DNA of 64,000 nucleotides from JAXGPF01 sp964463985 (GTDB taxonomy: Bacteria > Verrucomicrobiota > Kiritimatiellia > JAAZAB01). The notes beneath the pieces are model-generated. The model was not told the DNA's origin and made no database searches. It was given only the letters and a program-made list of their open reading frames with translations. A program made the translations under genes and the position numbers. The stretch covers positions 23,605 to 87,604 of the forward strand of contig CAYXEK010000004.1 of assembly GCA_964463985.1 (NCBI GenBank), read 5' to 3'. This document shows positions 26,501 through 35,247 of this stretch, one piece after another. Every line of letters starts with the position of its first letter. The first letter of the stretch is position 1.

Positions 26501-27892
26501 TCAGCCGGTTGGCTGCTGTTCCATCTTGGCGGCGATGTCGCGGTAAGATATGTCGGCCTGGTAGATTTCCTTGTAAAAGCGCTGGACCGCTTCCTGCGTT
26601 TTCCCCTGCTGTTCCAGGATTTCGCCCATCTGGTAATAAACGTCTTTCTTGAGGTCGTTCATTTCCGTCAATTCCGCCGCGACTTTCTCAAACTGCTCGC
26701 TGGCCAGGTCCAACTGGCCTTTCTGCTTGAAGCACAGGGCCATGTTGAACATGGCGCGCAGGCGGAACTGGGGATTGCGCTGCGCCAGTTGAAACTGCTG
26801 GATGGCCTCGTTCAACTGACCGCCTTCCAGCAACAGGCTGCCGAACTCGAACCGCAACGCCCAATCGTTCGGATAACGCTCAACCCGCGACTGCACATCC
26901 TTGAAGAGGAAGTCCGCCCGCGCGGCCTGGCGGGCGGCCACGCCGTCCTTGTCGCCGTTTTCCCGGGCCTGCTCGATCTCGAAGTCGAACTCTTTCAGGC
27001 GCACCTGCGCCAAGGCCTGGTCAATCTGGGGGTCGCCGGCGCTGCTGCGGCGCGCTTCTTCCAGCGTCCGAATGGCGTCGTCGAACCGGTTGCCTTGCGC
27101 ATACAGGTTAGCCAATTGACGCCGGAAATTGACGTTGTCGGGATTGTGCTTCACCTTATCCAGCATATCGTTCAGCAGCAATTCCAGGCTGTGGGCGTCC
27201 TGCACGGCGCGGGAGCCCTGTTCCAGGATGGTGGCTGCGCGCGCATCCTTGATCACGTTGCGGTAAGATCCGCCGTCGCGCGCGGCATCGGTCCATCCGC
27301 CCTTGGCCATGGTTTCCCGCGCCATGACGTCTTTCAGGGCATTGACGACGCGAGCGTCGTTCGGAAGCATTGAGGCCGCTTTTTCCAGGCATTCCTTGGC
27401 CTCGGCCAGTTGGTTGGCATCGGCCAGCAGGCGTCCGAGCCGCACAATCAAGTCAACGTCTTCCGGCGCGTATTCGCGGGCCGCCGTGAAAGTCTGGATG
27501 GCCACCTCCGGCATGCCGGCAGCCACCGCCGCCTGCTCCAGCACGCGCAGGAAAACCGGATGGAGCGGGTCCAGCTTCATCAAGGCTTCCGCCGCCCGCA
27601 AGGCTTGGGCGCCCTGTTTCATCTGCAAGCGCAGGGTAGCAACGATCAGCTGCGGCAAGCCGGCCAGCAAGGCCATGGCGTGCCGCACGGCGCCGCCGCC
27701 GCGGTCGTTAAACTGCTTGATTTCGGCGGCGCGCAGATAATTGCGGGCATTTAAAAACCGCGGCTCAATTTCCACGGCGGCAAAAAACATCTCAATGGCG
27801 TAGACCAGATTGTTGCGTTCCATGGCCGTTTGCCCCTTGACGAACAATTCGCGCGCCCGCTTGGAAATATTTACTTCGCTAATTTCAGCCAT
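26501..27892 (-). CDS. Tetratricopeptide-repeat protein
   Basis: This 463-residue protein has no signal peptide and is built largely of TPR-type helical pairs, for example ERNNLVYAIEMFFAAVEIEP near the start, QGNRFDDAIRTLEEARR in the middle and EGGQLNEAIQQFQLAQRNP near 365. A central segment (about 300-340, KEFDFEIEQARENGDKDGVAAR) may be coiled-coil. AAGGAG lies nine bases before the ATG, and a good promoter is visible upstream. It is a cytoplasmic scaffold of unknown partner. Its divergent neighbour is the wall amidase. Confidence 0.7.
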   Translation of the reverse strand: MAEISEVNISKRARELFVKGQTAMERNNLVYAIEMFFAAVEIEPRFLNARNYLRAAEIKQFNDRGGGAVRHAMALLAGLPQLIVATLRLQMKQGAQALRAAEALMKLDPLHPVFLRVLEQAAVAAGMPEVAIQTFTAAREYAPEDVDLIVRLGRLLADANQLAEAKECLEKAASMLPNDARVVNALKDVMARETMAKGGWTDAARDGGSYRNVIKDARAATILEQGSRAVQDAHSLELLLNDMLDKVKHNPDNVNFRRQLANLYAQGNRFDDAIRTLEEARRSSAGDPQIDQALAQVRLKEFDFEIEQARENGDKDGVAARQAARADFLFKDVQSRVERYPNDWALRFEFGSLLLEGGQLNEAIQQFQLAQRNPQFRLRAMFNMALCFKQKGQLDLASEQFEKVAAELTEMNDLKKDVYYQMGEILEQQGKTQEAVQRFYKEIYQADISYRDIAAKMEQQPTG

Positions 27893-27920
27893 GACAAAAA
27901 CTCCTTTTTTTTTCTGAAAG

Positions 27921-27952
27921 CATAGTTTATACTATGTGAATATAGGTGTCAA
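27921..27952 (-). promoter_or_regulatory. Sigma70-like promoter of the TPR gene with overlapping palindrome
   Basis: On the minus strand TTGACA (27947-27952) and TAAACT (27924-27929) are 17 bases apart. TATAAA (27926-27931, spacer 15) overlaps the latter. The -10 region lies within a palindrome CATAGT-TTAT-ACTATG (27921-27936), which could be an operator for a repressor. Confidence 0.6.
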
Positions 27953-28010
27953 TCCGCCGCCGCGGACTGCATAACATAATTTACAGACTGAAAGGCGCCG
28001 CGCAACCAAG

Positions 28011-29003
28011 TTGAATATCCTCCGCCACCTTTCCCGCCCGCTCCTGGCCGCCGCCCTCCTGGCGGCATGCTGCGCGGACGTCCTCCCCGCCGCCGCGGCC
28101 CCGGCGCCGTTAATCACGCTGAGCAAGTTTGCGCGCGCCCATGGTTTCACGGAGTTCAAGGTGCACGGCAAAGCCATTATCCTGGCCTGCCGGTTTCACT
28201 CGTTTACCCTGGAAGGCGACAGCCGGCGCGGAACCTACAATGGCGTGACCATCTGGCTTAATCACCCGGTAACCAGGCTTCGCGGAGCATGGGCCTTGTC
28301 CAGGACCGACGCGGACAAGACCCTGCTGCCGTTGATGTTTCCCCATCGTGGTCTGACCGCGGCCGGGCGGCAGGTGGTCGTGCTGGATGCCGGCCACGGC
28401 GGCCGGGACAAAGGCGCCGTTTCACCCCGCCAGGTTGAAGAAAAGCGCGTCACGCTCTACCTGGCGCGCAAGGTGCGCGATCTCCTGCGCCAAAAAGGAC
28501 TGCGGGCGCGCCTGACCCGCGAAGGCGACCGTTACCTGTCGCTGGACGATCGCTGCCGGTTGGCGGAGCGCTGGGACGCCGATGTGTTCATCAGCATCCA
28601 TATGAACGCCGCCGCGTCCCGCGACGCCGCGGGCATCGAAACGCATGTGCTCCCCCCCGCCGGCTGCCCGATCACCGCCCAGGGCAAGGTTGAAGGACGC
28701 GACCGGCTGGCGTACGCCGGCAACCGGTACGACATCGCCAACATGTATCTGGGCTACGCCCTGCAGCGCCGGCTGTTGCAGTTTTCCGGCGCCGGCGACC
28801 GCGGCGTAAGGCGTTCGCGCTTTTACGTCATACGCAACGTTCCCTGCCCCGCGGCCCTGGTTGAAGGCGGGTTTATCTCCAATCCCGGCGAGGAGCACAA
28901 AATCATCCAAAAAGCCTACCGCGACAAACTGGCGCAAGGCATTGCCGACGGCATTCTGAACTACCTGGAAGCCGTGCGGAACGCACACCGGATGATGCAA
29001 TGA
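28011..29003 (+). CDS. N-acetylmuramoyl-L-alanine amidase (Amidase_3)
   Basis: The 330-residue precursor has a signal peptide (RPLLAAALLAACCADVLPAAAAPA). An N-terminal domain at about 35-120 (GVTIWLNHPV and SRTDADKTLLPLMFP) resembles copper-amine-oxidase-N-like or AMIN-like wall-binding modules. The zinc amidase follows: VVLDAGHGG (His), QVEEKRVTL (Glu), FISIHMNAA (His) and ALVEGGFISNP (catalytic Glu). It cuts the amide bond between MurNAc and the stem peptide in the periplasm. The start is a TTG at 28011. Its stop overlaps the AraC gene start as ATGA (29000-29003), so the two are probably co-translated. Confidence 0.85.
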   Translation: MNILRHLSRPLLAAALLAACCADVLPAAAAPAPLITLSKFARAHGFTEFKVHGKAIILACRFHSFTLEGDSRRGTYNGVTIWLNHPVTRLRGAWALSRTDADKTLLPLMFPHRGLTAAGRQVVVLDAGHGGRDKGAVSPRQVEEKRVTLYLARKVRDLLRQKGLRARLTREGDRYLSLDDRCRLAERWDADVFISIHMNAAASRDAAGIETHVLPPAGCPITAQGKVEGRDRLAYAGNRYDIANMYLGYALQRRLLQFSGAGDRGVRRSRFYVIRNVPCPAALVEGGFISNPGEEHKIIQKAYRDKLAQGIADGILNYLEAVRNAHRMMQ

Positions 29004-29827
29004 ACACCGCCTTTACGCATCTGCCCGATATAATTTCCATGGGCGACAAGATTTTCGAGCCGCATTGGGCCGTCCACAACCATCAATCCGGACACTGCGA
29101 ACTGCTGCTGGTGATGGAAGGCTGGGTGCGGACGGTTTTTTACCGCCGCCGGAGTTTCACCACCGCGCCCGGCGGCTTCGTGCTGATTCCCGCCGGCATC
29201 CGCCACCGCGATGAATTCGACCTGGCGCTGGGAATGAAAGTTTTCATGGTCGTCTTCCGCTGGCAGCATGACCGCGATTATTTCCAGCTTCTGCCGCTCG
29301 ACGCCTGCCGCGCCGCCTCCCCCGCCGCCCGGCGCGCGGTCGCCGCGCTATGCGACCAGCTGCGCGACCGCCTGGCCGCCGGCACCGACGCCGACCGGCT
29401 GCTGGCGCGCGCCCATCTGCTGACGATTCTGCTGACCGTCCTCCACTCGCTTTTGACCGGCGGCGCGGCTGCCCGCCGGCGGACGCCGCCCGGGGCCAAC
29501 CATGCCCGCGCCTTGATGCTGCAGGCCCGCGCCTATCTGAACGCGCATTACGCCGATGAAATTTCCCTGGAACAAATCGCCCGGCACCTGCGCATCAGCC
29601 CGTTTTACCTCTCCCATCTTTTCAGCCGTGAAAATGATTTCTCGCTCCTGGAATACCTGACCAACCGGCGCATGCAGCAGGCCAAGCTGCTGCTGCAATC
29701 GGGAAAGCACTCGATCAAGGAAGCCGCCCATGCCGTCGGTTACCATGACGGCAATTACTTTTCCAAGGTATTCCACCGCCACTTCGGGTTCGCCCCCAGG
29801 GATTTGCGCTATGCCGCCCGCCATTAA
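29000..29827 (+). CDS. AraC-family transcription regulator
   Basis: This 275-residue protein has an N-terminal cupin-like sensor (about 20-95: HWAVHNHQSGHCELLLVMEG and FVLIPAGIRHRDEF) and a C-terminal double helix-turn-helix (about 175-272). The first helix pair is ISLEQIARHLRISPFYLSHLFSR; the second is SIKEAAHAVGYHDGNYFSKVFHRHFG, the standard AraC signature. The cupin histidines suggest sugar sensing. It stands at the head of the + strand locus of epimerases, aminotransferase and ceramidase-like genes and probably controls it. It is also coupled to the wall amidase upstream. Confidence 0.88.
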   Translation: MNTAFTHLPDIISMGDKIFEPHWAVHNHQSGHCELLLVMEGWVRTVFYRRRSFTTAPGGFVLIPAGIRHRDEFDLALGMKVFMVVFRWQHDRDYFQLLPLDACRAASPAARRAVAALCDQLRDRLAAGTDADRLLARAHLLTILLTVLHSLLTGGAAARRRTPPGANHARALMLQARAYLNAHYADEISLEQIARHLRISPFYLSHLFSRENDFSLLEYLTNRRMQQAKLLLQSGKHSIKEAAHAVGYHDGNYFSKVFHRHFGFAPRDLRYAARH

Positions 29828-30032
29828 GCATGGCCGTGCAGCCGGCCGTCGCAAATACGCTTCCGCCGGCGCGAGCGGCCCGGCTGGATGCGCAATATTT
29901 TACCCGTAATAGCAAATTCCTACTCTTGCATTTGCCGGCCCGCCGGGGCAGAATCACCCCCCAACAAGCGCAACCGGAATGCCGTTCGTGGCCGCCCGGG
30001 TTTCGCGCCAGCAACCAAGGAAGGATGCAACC

Positions 30033-30854
30033 ATGCCGAACGCCAAGCTAGCTTATGCCGTCTGGCCCTGGGGACTGAAGGAAAAAGCGCAAATGATCGC
30101 CGCCTTGAAGGACATGCAGTCCATCGGCTGCAAATATTTTGAGAGCGTGGCCACGGCAGTGGACCTGTTCCGCGACAGCCTCAGGGAATTCCAGGATATC
30201 GTCAACGATCACCAGGTGTTCCCGGTGAGTTTTTATTTCTGGAACCGGGGTGACAGGCAGAATGACGTGGCGACGGTGGAAAGATCGCTGGAATTCCTGG
30301 CCGCAAACAACATCCAGCGCATGAACGTGCAAGCGGCCGGCAAAAAAGGCGGCGGCGCCACGCCGGAAGAACTGCGCCTGACGCTGGAAACCCTGCAGGC
30401 CATCGGCAAGGTTGCCCGGCCTTACGGGATTCTGCCCTGCATTCACCCGCACGCCAACACCCTGGTCATGTTCGAAAACGAAATTGACTTCATCATGCAG
30501 AATACCGATCCGGCGGAAATCGGCTTCGGGCCGGATACTGCGCACATGACCGTCGGCAAATGCGACCCGGTGGCCGTCACCAAACGCTACGCCCGGCGCG
30601 TCGGCTTTACGCACATCAAGGACGTGCGCAAGGAGCAGAAAGCCGAAGGCGATTTCGGCAGCGTCCGCGGTTTCGAAGTCTTCAGCTCGTTCCTGGAACT
30701 CGGCCAGGGCGAGGTGGATATTCCGGGATTTGTAAAAGTTCTGGAAGATGCCGGGTACGGCGGCTACCTGACTATCGAACTGGACAAGGCCCCGGTATCA
30801 AACCGGGAAAGCGCGGCGGCCAACATGGCCTACATGCGGAAACTGGGATATTAA
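30033..30854 (+). CDS. Sugar phosphate isomerase/epimerase (AP-endonuclease-2-like TIM barrel)
   Basis: The 273-residue TIM barrel has the metal-site pattern of the xylose-isomerase-like family: PCIHPHAN near 150, FGPDTAHMTV near 180, FTHIKDVR near 206 and a final GYLTIELDK. AAGGAAGGA lies about eight bases before ATG 30033; an in-frame start 18 codons upstream gives only an unstructured tail. Members isomerise or dehydrate sugars and inositols. It is the first of three such proteins in this locus (others at 35248 and 36113). The exact substrate is unknown. Confidence 0.75.
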   Translation: MPNAKLAYAVWPWGLKEKAQMIAALKDMQSIGCKYFESVATAVDLFRDSLREFQDIVNDHQVFPVSFYFWNRGDRQNDVATVERSLEFLAANNIQRMNVQAAGKKGGGATPEELRLTLETLQAIGKVARPYGILPCIHPHANTLVMFENEIDFIMQNTDPAEIGFGPDTAHMTVGKCDPVAVTKRYARRVGFTHIKDVRKEQKAEGDFGSVRGFEVFSSFLELGQGEVDIPGFVKVLEDAGYGGYLTIELDKAPVSNRESAAANMAYMRKLGY

Positions 30855-30881
30855 GGCGGGGAGCGTCACCAAGCGAATAAC

Positions 30882-30993
30882 GTGTCGGGTGTCGCGTGTC
30901 GGGTGTCGGGTGTCGGGTGTCGCGTGTCGGGTGTCGCGTGTCGCGTGTCGCGTGTCGGGTGTCGCGTGTCGCGTGTCGGGTGTCGCGTGTCGG
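30882..30993. repeat. Tandem heptamer array, 16 units of GTGTCGG/GTGTCGC
   Basis: Sixteen 7-base units follow each other without spacing. Only the seventh base varies (G or C). It lies between an epimerase stop and a probable promoter. Because seven is not a multiple of three, the array is open in several frames and gives meaningless periodic peptides. It is a slippage-prone variable-number repeat rather than a gene. Confidence 0.95.
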
Positions 30994-31032
30994 AAGGGGA
31001 TGAAAGTGTTGTGTCTTACATTCCGCGCGCCG

Positions 31033-31060
31033 CCGACACCCGTCACCTGGGACGTATAAT
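31033..31060 (+). promoter_or_regulatory. Possible promoter of the aminotransferase operon
   Basis: A consensus TATAAT (31055-31060) is preceded after 16 bases by the weak -35 CCGACA (31033-31038). It lies about 40 bases after the heptamer array and 48 bases before ATG 31109, whose ribosome site is CAGGAG. The weak -35 suggests an activator, possibly the AraC protein at 29000. Confidence 0.4.
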
Positions 31061-31108
31061 TTTTTATAGCAGTATCGCAAACACTTAACAATCACAGGAG
31101 CGTAAATA

Positions 31109-32401
31109 ATGCAATCCGACACACTGGCAATCAATGGCGGCAAACCGGCAATTCCCGCAGGACTGATCAAGGGTTGGCCGCCGATTGACGCAATCGACCG
31201 CAAACTCGTGATGGCTTCCCTGGAGGGCGGTGTGCACACTTTCGGCCCCAATGCCAAGGCATTCCAGGAGGAATTCGCCGCCTGGAACGGCAATCAATAC
31301 GCCATATACACCAACAGCGGCACCGGCGCCCTGCACATGGGGCTGGTGGGCTGCGGCTTGAGCGCCGGCGATCACGTGCTGGTGCCGGCCTATTCCTGGA
31401 GTTCCAGCGCCACCTGCATCCTGCACAACAATTGCATTCCGGTCTTTGTGGACATTGACTTTGACACCATCAACATTGACGTCAAAAAAATCGAGGCGGC
31501 CATCACCAGGAAGACCCGGGCAATCGTCGTCGTGCACCTGCACGGGTTGACGGTCAACATGGACGCGGTCATGAAAATCGCCCGCAAGCACAATTTGTTC
31601 GTCATTGAAGACGCCTGCCAGGCCCATGGGGCGCTTTTCAAGGGGCGCAAGGCCGGCACGCTGGGCCATTGCGCCGCCTTCAGCTTCAATCAGAACAAAT
31701 GCCTGTGCGCCGGGGAAGGCGGCATGTTCGTCACTGACGACATGGAAATCTGGAACAAGGCCAAAATGCTCTGGTCGTTCGGCGAAACGCGCACCCCTAT
31801 GGAATCGCGCGATTACCATGCCTACGCCCTCGGCTGGATGTACCGCGGCAACGACCTGACCGCCGCCTTCGGCCGCGCCCAACTCACCAAGATGGACCGC
31901 TACCTCAAGGTGCAGCGGGAAAACGCCGCCCTGCTGCTGGATTTGCTGAAGGGCACGCCCGCGCTGATCCTGCCGACCGAACCCCGAGGCCACACGCATA
32001 ACTGGTACAATTTTACCAGCCGGATTGACATGCGCGCGGCGCGCTGGACGGGCGACAAAAAAATGTTCCGCAACGCCGTGATGGCGGCGCTCAAGGCCGA
32101 AGGCGCGCTGGTGGGCGTTTGGCAGAATTTCATCCTGCCGGAAATGACGGTCTTCCAGGCGCAGAACGCCTACGGCCACGGGTGTCCCTGGCGCTGTCCG
32201 CTGACCGAGCCGGTCAAATACGATCCCAAAGCCTATCCCGTGGCGCAAAGGCACACCGAGACGCATTTCGGCATGACCTACCCGTTGCGCGCTCCGAACG
32301 GCAAAAGCACGGTGCGCGCCACCGCCCGCGCCTTCCAGAAAGTGTTTAACAATCTGAATCAACTGGACGTGGAAAAACTCTGCGCGCCGAAGAAGAAATA
32401 A
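31109..32401 (+). CDS. DegT/DnrJ/EryC1/StrS-family PLP aminotransferase
   Basis: This 430-residue enzyme has the sugar-aminotransferase pattern: TNSGTGALHMGL near residue 70, VEDAC-type VIEDACQAHGA near 165, and the PLP lysine in FSFNQNKCLCAGEGG near 198. The N-terminus LAINGGKPAIP is typical of the branch that includes scyllo-inosose and related cyclitol aminotransferases. It would transfer an amino group to a keto-sugar or keto-cyclitol. A ceramidase-like gene starts one base after its stop. With the epimerases nearby it suggests amino-sugar or aminocyclitol chemistry; the direction of the reaction is unknown. Confidence 0.8.
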   Translation: MQSDTLAINGGKPAIPAGLIKGWPPIDAIDRKLVMASLEGGVHTFGPNAKAFQEEFAAWNGNQYAIYTNSGTGALHMGLVGCGLSAGDHVLVPAYSWSSSATCILHNNCIPVFVDIDFDTINIDVKKIEAAITRKTRAIVVVHLHGLTVNMDAVMKIARKHNLFVIEDACQAHGALFKGRKAGTLGHCAAFSFNQNKCLCAGEGGMFVTDDMEIWNKAKMLWSFGETRTPMESRDYHAYALGWMYRGNDLTAAFGRAQLTKMDRYLKVQRENAALLLDLLKGTPALILPTEPRGHTHNWYNFTSRIDMRAARWTGDKKMFRNAVMAALKAEGALVGVWQNFILPEMTVFQAQNAYGHGCPWRCPLTEPVKYDPKAYPVAQRHTETHFGMTYPLRAPNGKSTVRATARAFQKVFNNLNQLDVEKLCAPKKK

Positions 32402-32402
32402 A

Positions 32403-33659
32403 ATGCAAGCCGGATTTGCGGAAATTGACATCACCCCCCCGCCGGGCACCCGCAAAATCGGGTGGCTGAAGGAAGTCATCGGCGAACGCGCCCTGGATCC
32501 ATTGTACGCGCGCGCAGCGGTCTTTGACAACGGCGCCGCCAGGTTGGGATTCATCCAACTGGATCTGCTCAGCATCCGCGCGGCCCAGGTGGACCAGATT
32601 CGTCAACGCATCGCCGGCGAATGCGGATTCCCCGGCGCCAATGTCATGGTTTCGGCCACGCACAATCACGCCGGTCCGGCCGTGGCCAACCTTGGCGACG
32701 TGCCGCGGGATGAAGCTTACACCGCGGAATTGGTTAACCGCTGCGTGGCTGTGTTCGGGTCGGCGCTGCGCAACCTGGCGGATGCCGGAATTGGGTTCGG
32801 CCGCGGCATTGAAACCGGCCTGTCATTCAACCGCCGGATGATCATGCGCGACGGCACGGTCAAAACCCAGGTCGCCATCTCCCCCGACGCCTTGTGCGTT
32901 GAGGGGCCGGCCGACCCGGAAGTCGGCCTGCTGGCGGCCCGCGGCAAGGACGGCCGCCTGCTTGGCTGCATGGTGAATTTTGCCTGCCACCCTGTGCACC
33001 ATGGCGGCGAAAATGTTTTTTCGGCCGGTTACCCCGGAGTGCTGGCCAAAGTCATGAAACAGCGCGGCTGCCCGGTGACCCTGTTCATGAACGGCGCCTG
33101 CGGCAATTTGATTAACTGGGACTTCCTGAACCCGGGAGTCAATCATTCCATGCAGGCGCTGGGATTCCGGCTGGCCGACCGCGCGACCATCATGCTCGCC
33201 GAATTGAACTGGCGCGGCCGGGTGGCAATGCGCGCGGCATCTGCAACCCTGCAACTGCCTTTCCGCAATCCGACCGAGGCGGAAATCAAGGGGACGATCC
33301 GCGGCGCCCAACGGTTTATTGATCCTGAAATTTACGAACGCGGCATGCCGGCGCTTTGCGAGAAAATCCGCGTTCGCAAGACCAATCCGGCCGAAGTCCA
33401 GGTGTTGTTCATGGACGAATACGCCTGGGTTGGCATTCCCGCCGAGTATTTCGTCGAACACGGCCTGCGCATCAAGGAAAAATCCCATCCAACCCGCGCC
33501 TGGATCGTGGGGCATGCCAACGGCATGCTGGGATATGTGCCGACGCGCCAGGCGTTCGAACGCGGCGGATACGAAACCACTTTCGCCGGGTCAAGCCAGA
33601 TGGCGCCGGAGACCGGCGACCTGCTGGCGGAGGCCGCGATCGGCCTGATCAAAGGATAA
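32403..33659 (+). CDS. Ceramidase-like hydrolase A (neutral/alkaline ceramidase N-terminal family)
   Basis: The 418-residue protein begins with AEIDITPPPG, the standard opening of this family. It keeps the first metal motif, SATHNHAGP near 82, and the second histidine in NFACHPVHHGG near 200. The segment corresponding to the family's GDxSPN nucleophile reads NGACGNLINWD and lacks the serine. No signal peptide is seen, whereas classical bacterial ceramidases are secreted. It follows the aminotransferase by one base and precedes paralogue B by five. The substrate is more likely an amide of an amino-sugar than a ceramide, but this is inference. Confidence 0.65.
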   Translation: MQAGFAEIDITPPPGTRKIGWLKEVIGERALDPLYARAAVFDNGAARLGFIQLDLLSIRAAQVDQIRQRIAGECGFPGANVMVSATHNHAGPAVANLGDVPRDEAYTAELVNRCVAVFGSALRNLADAGIGFGRGIETGLSFNRRMIMRDGTVKTQVAISPDALCVEGPADPEVGLLAARGKDGRLLGCMVNFACHPVHHGGENVFSAGYPGVLAKVMKQRGCPVTLFMNGACGNLINWDFLNPGVNHSMQALGFRLADRATIMLAELNWRGRVAMRAASATLQLPFRNPTEAEIKGTIRGAQRFIDPEIYERGMPALCEKIRVRKTNPAEVQVLFMDEYAWVGIPAEYFVEHGLRIKEKSHPTRAWIVGHANGMLGYVPTRQAFERGGYETTFAGSSQMAPETGDLLAEAAIGLIKG

Positions 33660-33664
33660 ACCAA

Positions 33665-35182
33665 ATGGAAAAATCGAACTCATCTCTCAAAATCGGCTGG
33701 GGTTCGGCCGATATCACGCCGGACAGGACGGTGATGGTCGCCGGCCAGTTCCACGCCCGGGTGTCCGAGGGCGTTATGGATCCGATCACCGCCACCGCGC
33801 TGGCGCTTGAGTCCGACGGGGGCGGCCAGCGCGCCATTATGGTCAGTTGCGACCTGGTCGCCATTCCCGACAACCTTTTGGAAGCCGTCCGCGCGCAAAT
33901 CAAGCAGTGTTTGCCGGAACTGGATCCTTTGACCGTCTTTCTGAACGCCACGCATACCCATGCCGCGCCCGAGGTCCGGGCGGACGGCATGTCCAAATTC
34001 GGCGGCGGCAATGTGCCCACGCGCGTGGGTGTGGAACTGGATGTGATGGATCCGGCGGAATATGTTGATTTTGCGGCAATGCGCATTGCGGAAGCCGCAG
34101 CGTCGGCCTGGCGGTCCCGCGCGCCCGGCGGAATCGGCTTCGGCCTGGGGCAGGCGGTGGTCGGCCGCAACCGCCGCATTTCTTATTATACCGGCGAAAC
34201 CCGAATGTACGGCAAGACCAACGATCGGGAATTCAGCCATGTCGAAGGGTACGAAGATCATGCGGTGAACCTGCTGTGCGCCTATGATGCGGATAAAAAG
34301 CTTTCCGGCATGGTGGTCAACCTGGCCTGTCCGTCGCAGGTCAGCGAAAATTCCTACCAGCTCAGCGCGGATTACTGGCATGACGTCCGGCAGGAACTGC
34401 GCCGGAGGTTCGGCGGCAACCTGTTCATCCTGCCGCAAAACAGCGCGTCCGGCGACCAATCGCCGCACGTGCTGATCAACCAGGCCGCCGAAGCGCGCAT
34501 GCTTCATTTGAAGGGCTTGACGGATCAACTGCCGGAAAAACCGGACGGCAACCTGGGCGCGCCCGGCGCCTTGCGCCGGGAAATCGCTTTGCGGATCGCC
34601 GACACCATCGGCGTAATCGTGCCGGCGGTGAACCGGGATGTTGACATGGCCCCGGCATTCCGCCATCTGGCGCAAATCGTGGAGCTTCCGCGCCGCAACC
34701 TTACCCGGGCAGACGTGGACGAGGCGCTGGCGGAAGCGCAAAAAATGCGGGCGCGCTACGAGGAACTGCGCGCCGACCTGGCGGCGCATCCGGAAAAGAA
34801 GCAGGCGCCCCGCTGGTATGTCAGCATCACGTCCGCCTACCGACGCGTGAAGTGGTTCGAAGGTGTGGCCGAACGCTACGCCATGCAGCAGCAACAGCCC
34901 CGGCTGCCGATTGAGGCGCATGTGTTGCGCCTGGGCGGAGTCGCGCTGGCGACCAATCCTTTCGAATATTACCTGGATTTCGGCATGCAGATCAAGGCGC
35001 GCAGCGCGGCCACGCAGACGTTTCTGGTGCAGCATGTCGGCGCGGGGACCTACCTGCCGTCCGACCGCGCCGTGGCCGGCAAGAGCTACGGCGCCGTTCC
35101 CGCCAGCACCCCCGTGGGCCCGGAAGGCGGAAGGGAACTGGCGGACTGGACGATCAACACCATCAATAAACTGTGGGCATAA
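33665..35182 (+). CDS. Ceramidase-like protein B
   Basis: The 505-residue protein starts at ATG 33665 (MEKSNSSLKIGWGSADITP). An open frame extends further upstream, but it overlaps gene A and is not family-like. It keeps NATHTHAAP and ASGDQSPHV (serine present), but the second zinc histidine is missing: NLACPSQ replaces NFACHP. Long stretches match paralogue C at 37061 (QGQFH/AGQFH, VVGRNRR, EGYEDH, YWHDVR/FWHDVR), so B and C form one subfamily. It is probably cytoplasmic. It lies in the same operon as the aminotransferase. Catalytic activity is uncertain because of the missing ligand. Confidence 0.65.
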   Translation: MEKSNSSLKIGWGSADITPDRTVMVAGQFHARVSEGVMDPITATALALESDGGGQRAIMVSCDLVAIPDNLLEAVRAQIKQCLPELDPLTVFLNATHTHAAPEVRADGMSKFGGGNVPTRVGVELDVMDPAEYVDFAAMRIAEAAASAWRSRAPGGIGFGLGQAVVGRNRRISYYTGETRMYGKTNDREFSHVEGYEDHAVNLLCAYDADKKLSGMVVNLACPSQVSENSYQLSADYWHDVRQELRRRFGGNLFILPQNSASGDQSPHVLINQAAEARMLHLKGLTDQLPEKPDGNLGAPGALRREIALRIADTIGVIVPAVNRDVDMAPAFRHLAQIVELPRRNLTRADVDEALAEAQKMRARYEELRADLAAHPEKKQAPRWYVSITSAYRRVKWFEGVAERYAMQQQQPRLPIEAHVLRLGGVALATNPFEYYLDFGMQIKARSAATQTFLVQHVGAGTYLPSDRAVAGKSYGAVPASTPVGPEGGRELADWTINTINKLWA

Positions 35183-35247
35183 CTACCGGCCGCGGATGCT
35201 CCCGCGCGGCCCTGCCCGGCCGTTTGGAGACGGCCACGAATCAAGCC

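Noticed and set aside
30882..30993. Possible CRISPR array or repeat-peptide gene at the heptamer array
   Set aside because: Units are 7 bases with no spacers and no cas genes nearby. The periodic peptides arise only because seven is not divisible by three.
31085..32575. A 496-codon minus strand frame opposite the aminotransferase
   Set aside because: The + strand carries the PLP lysine and family motifs. The minus product is low-information and crosses into the next gene.
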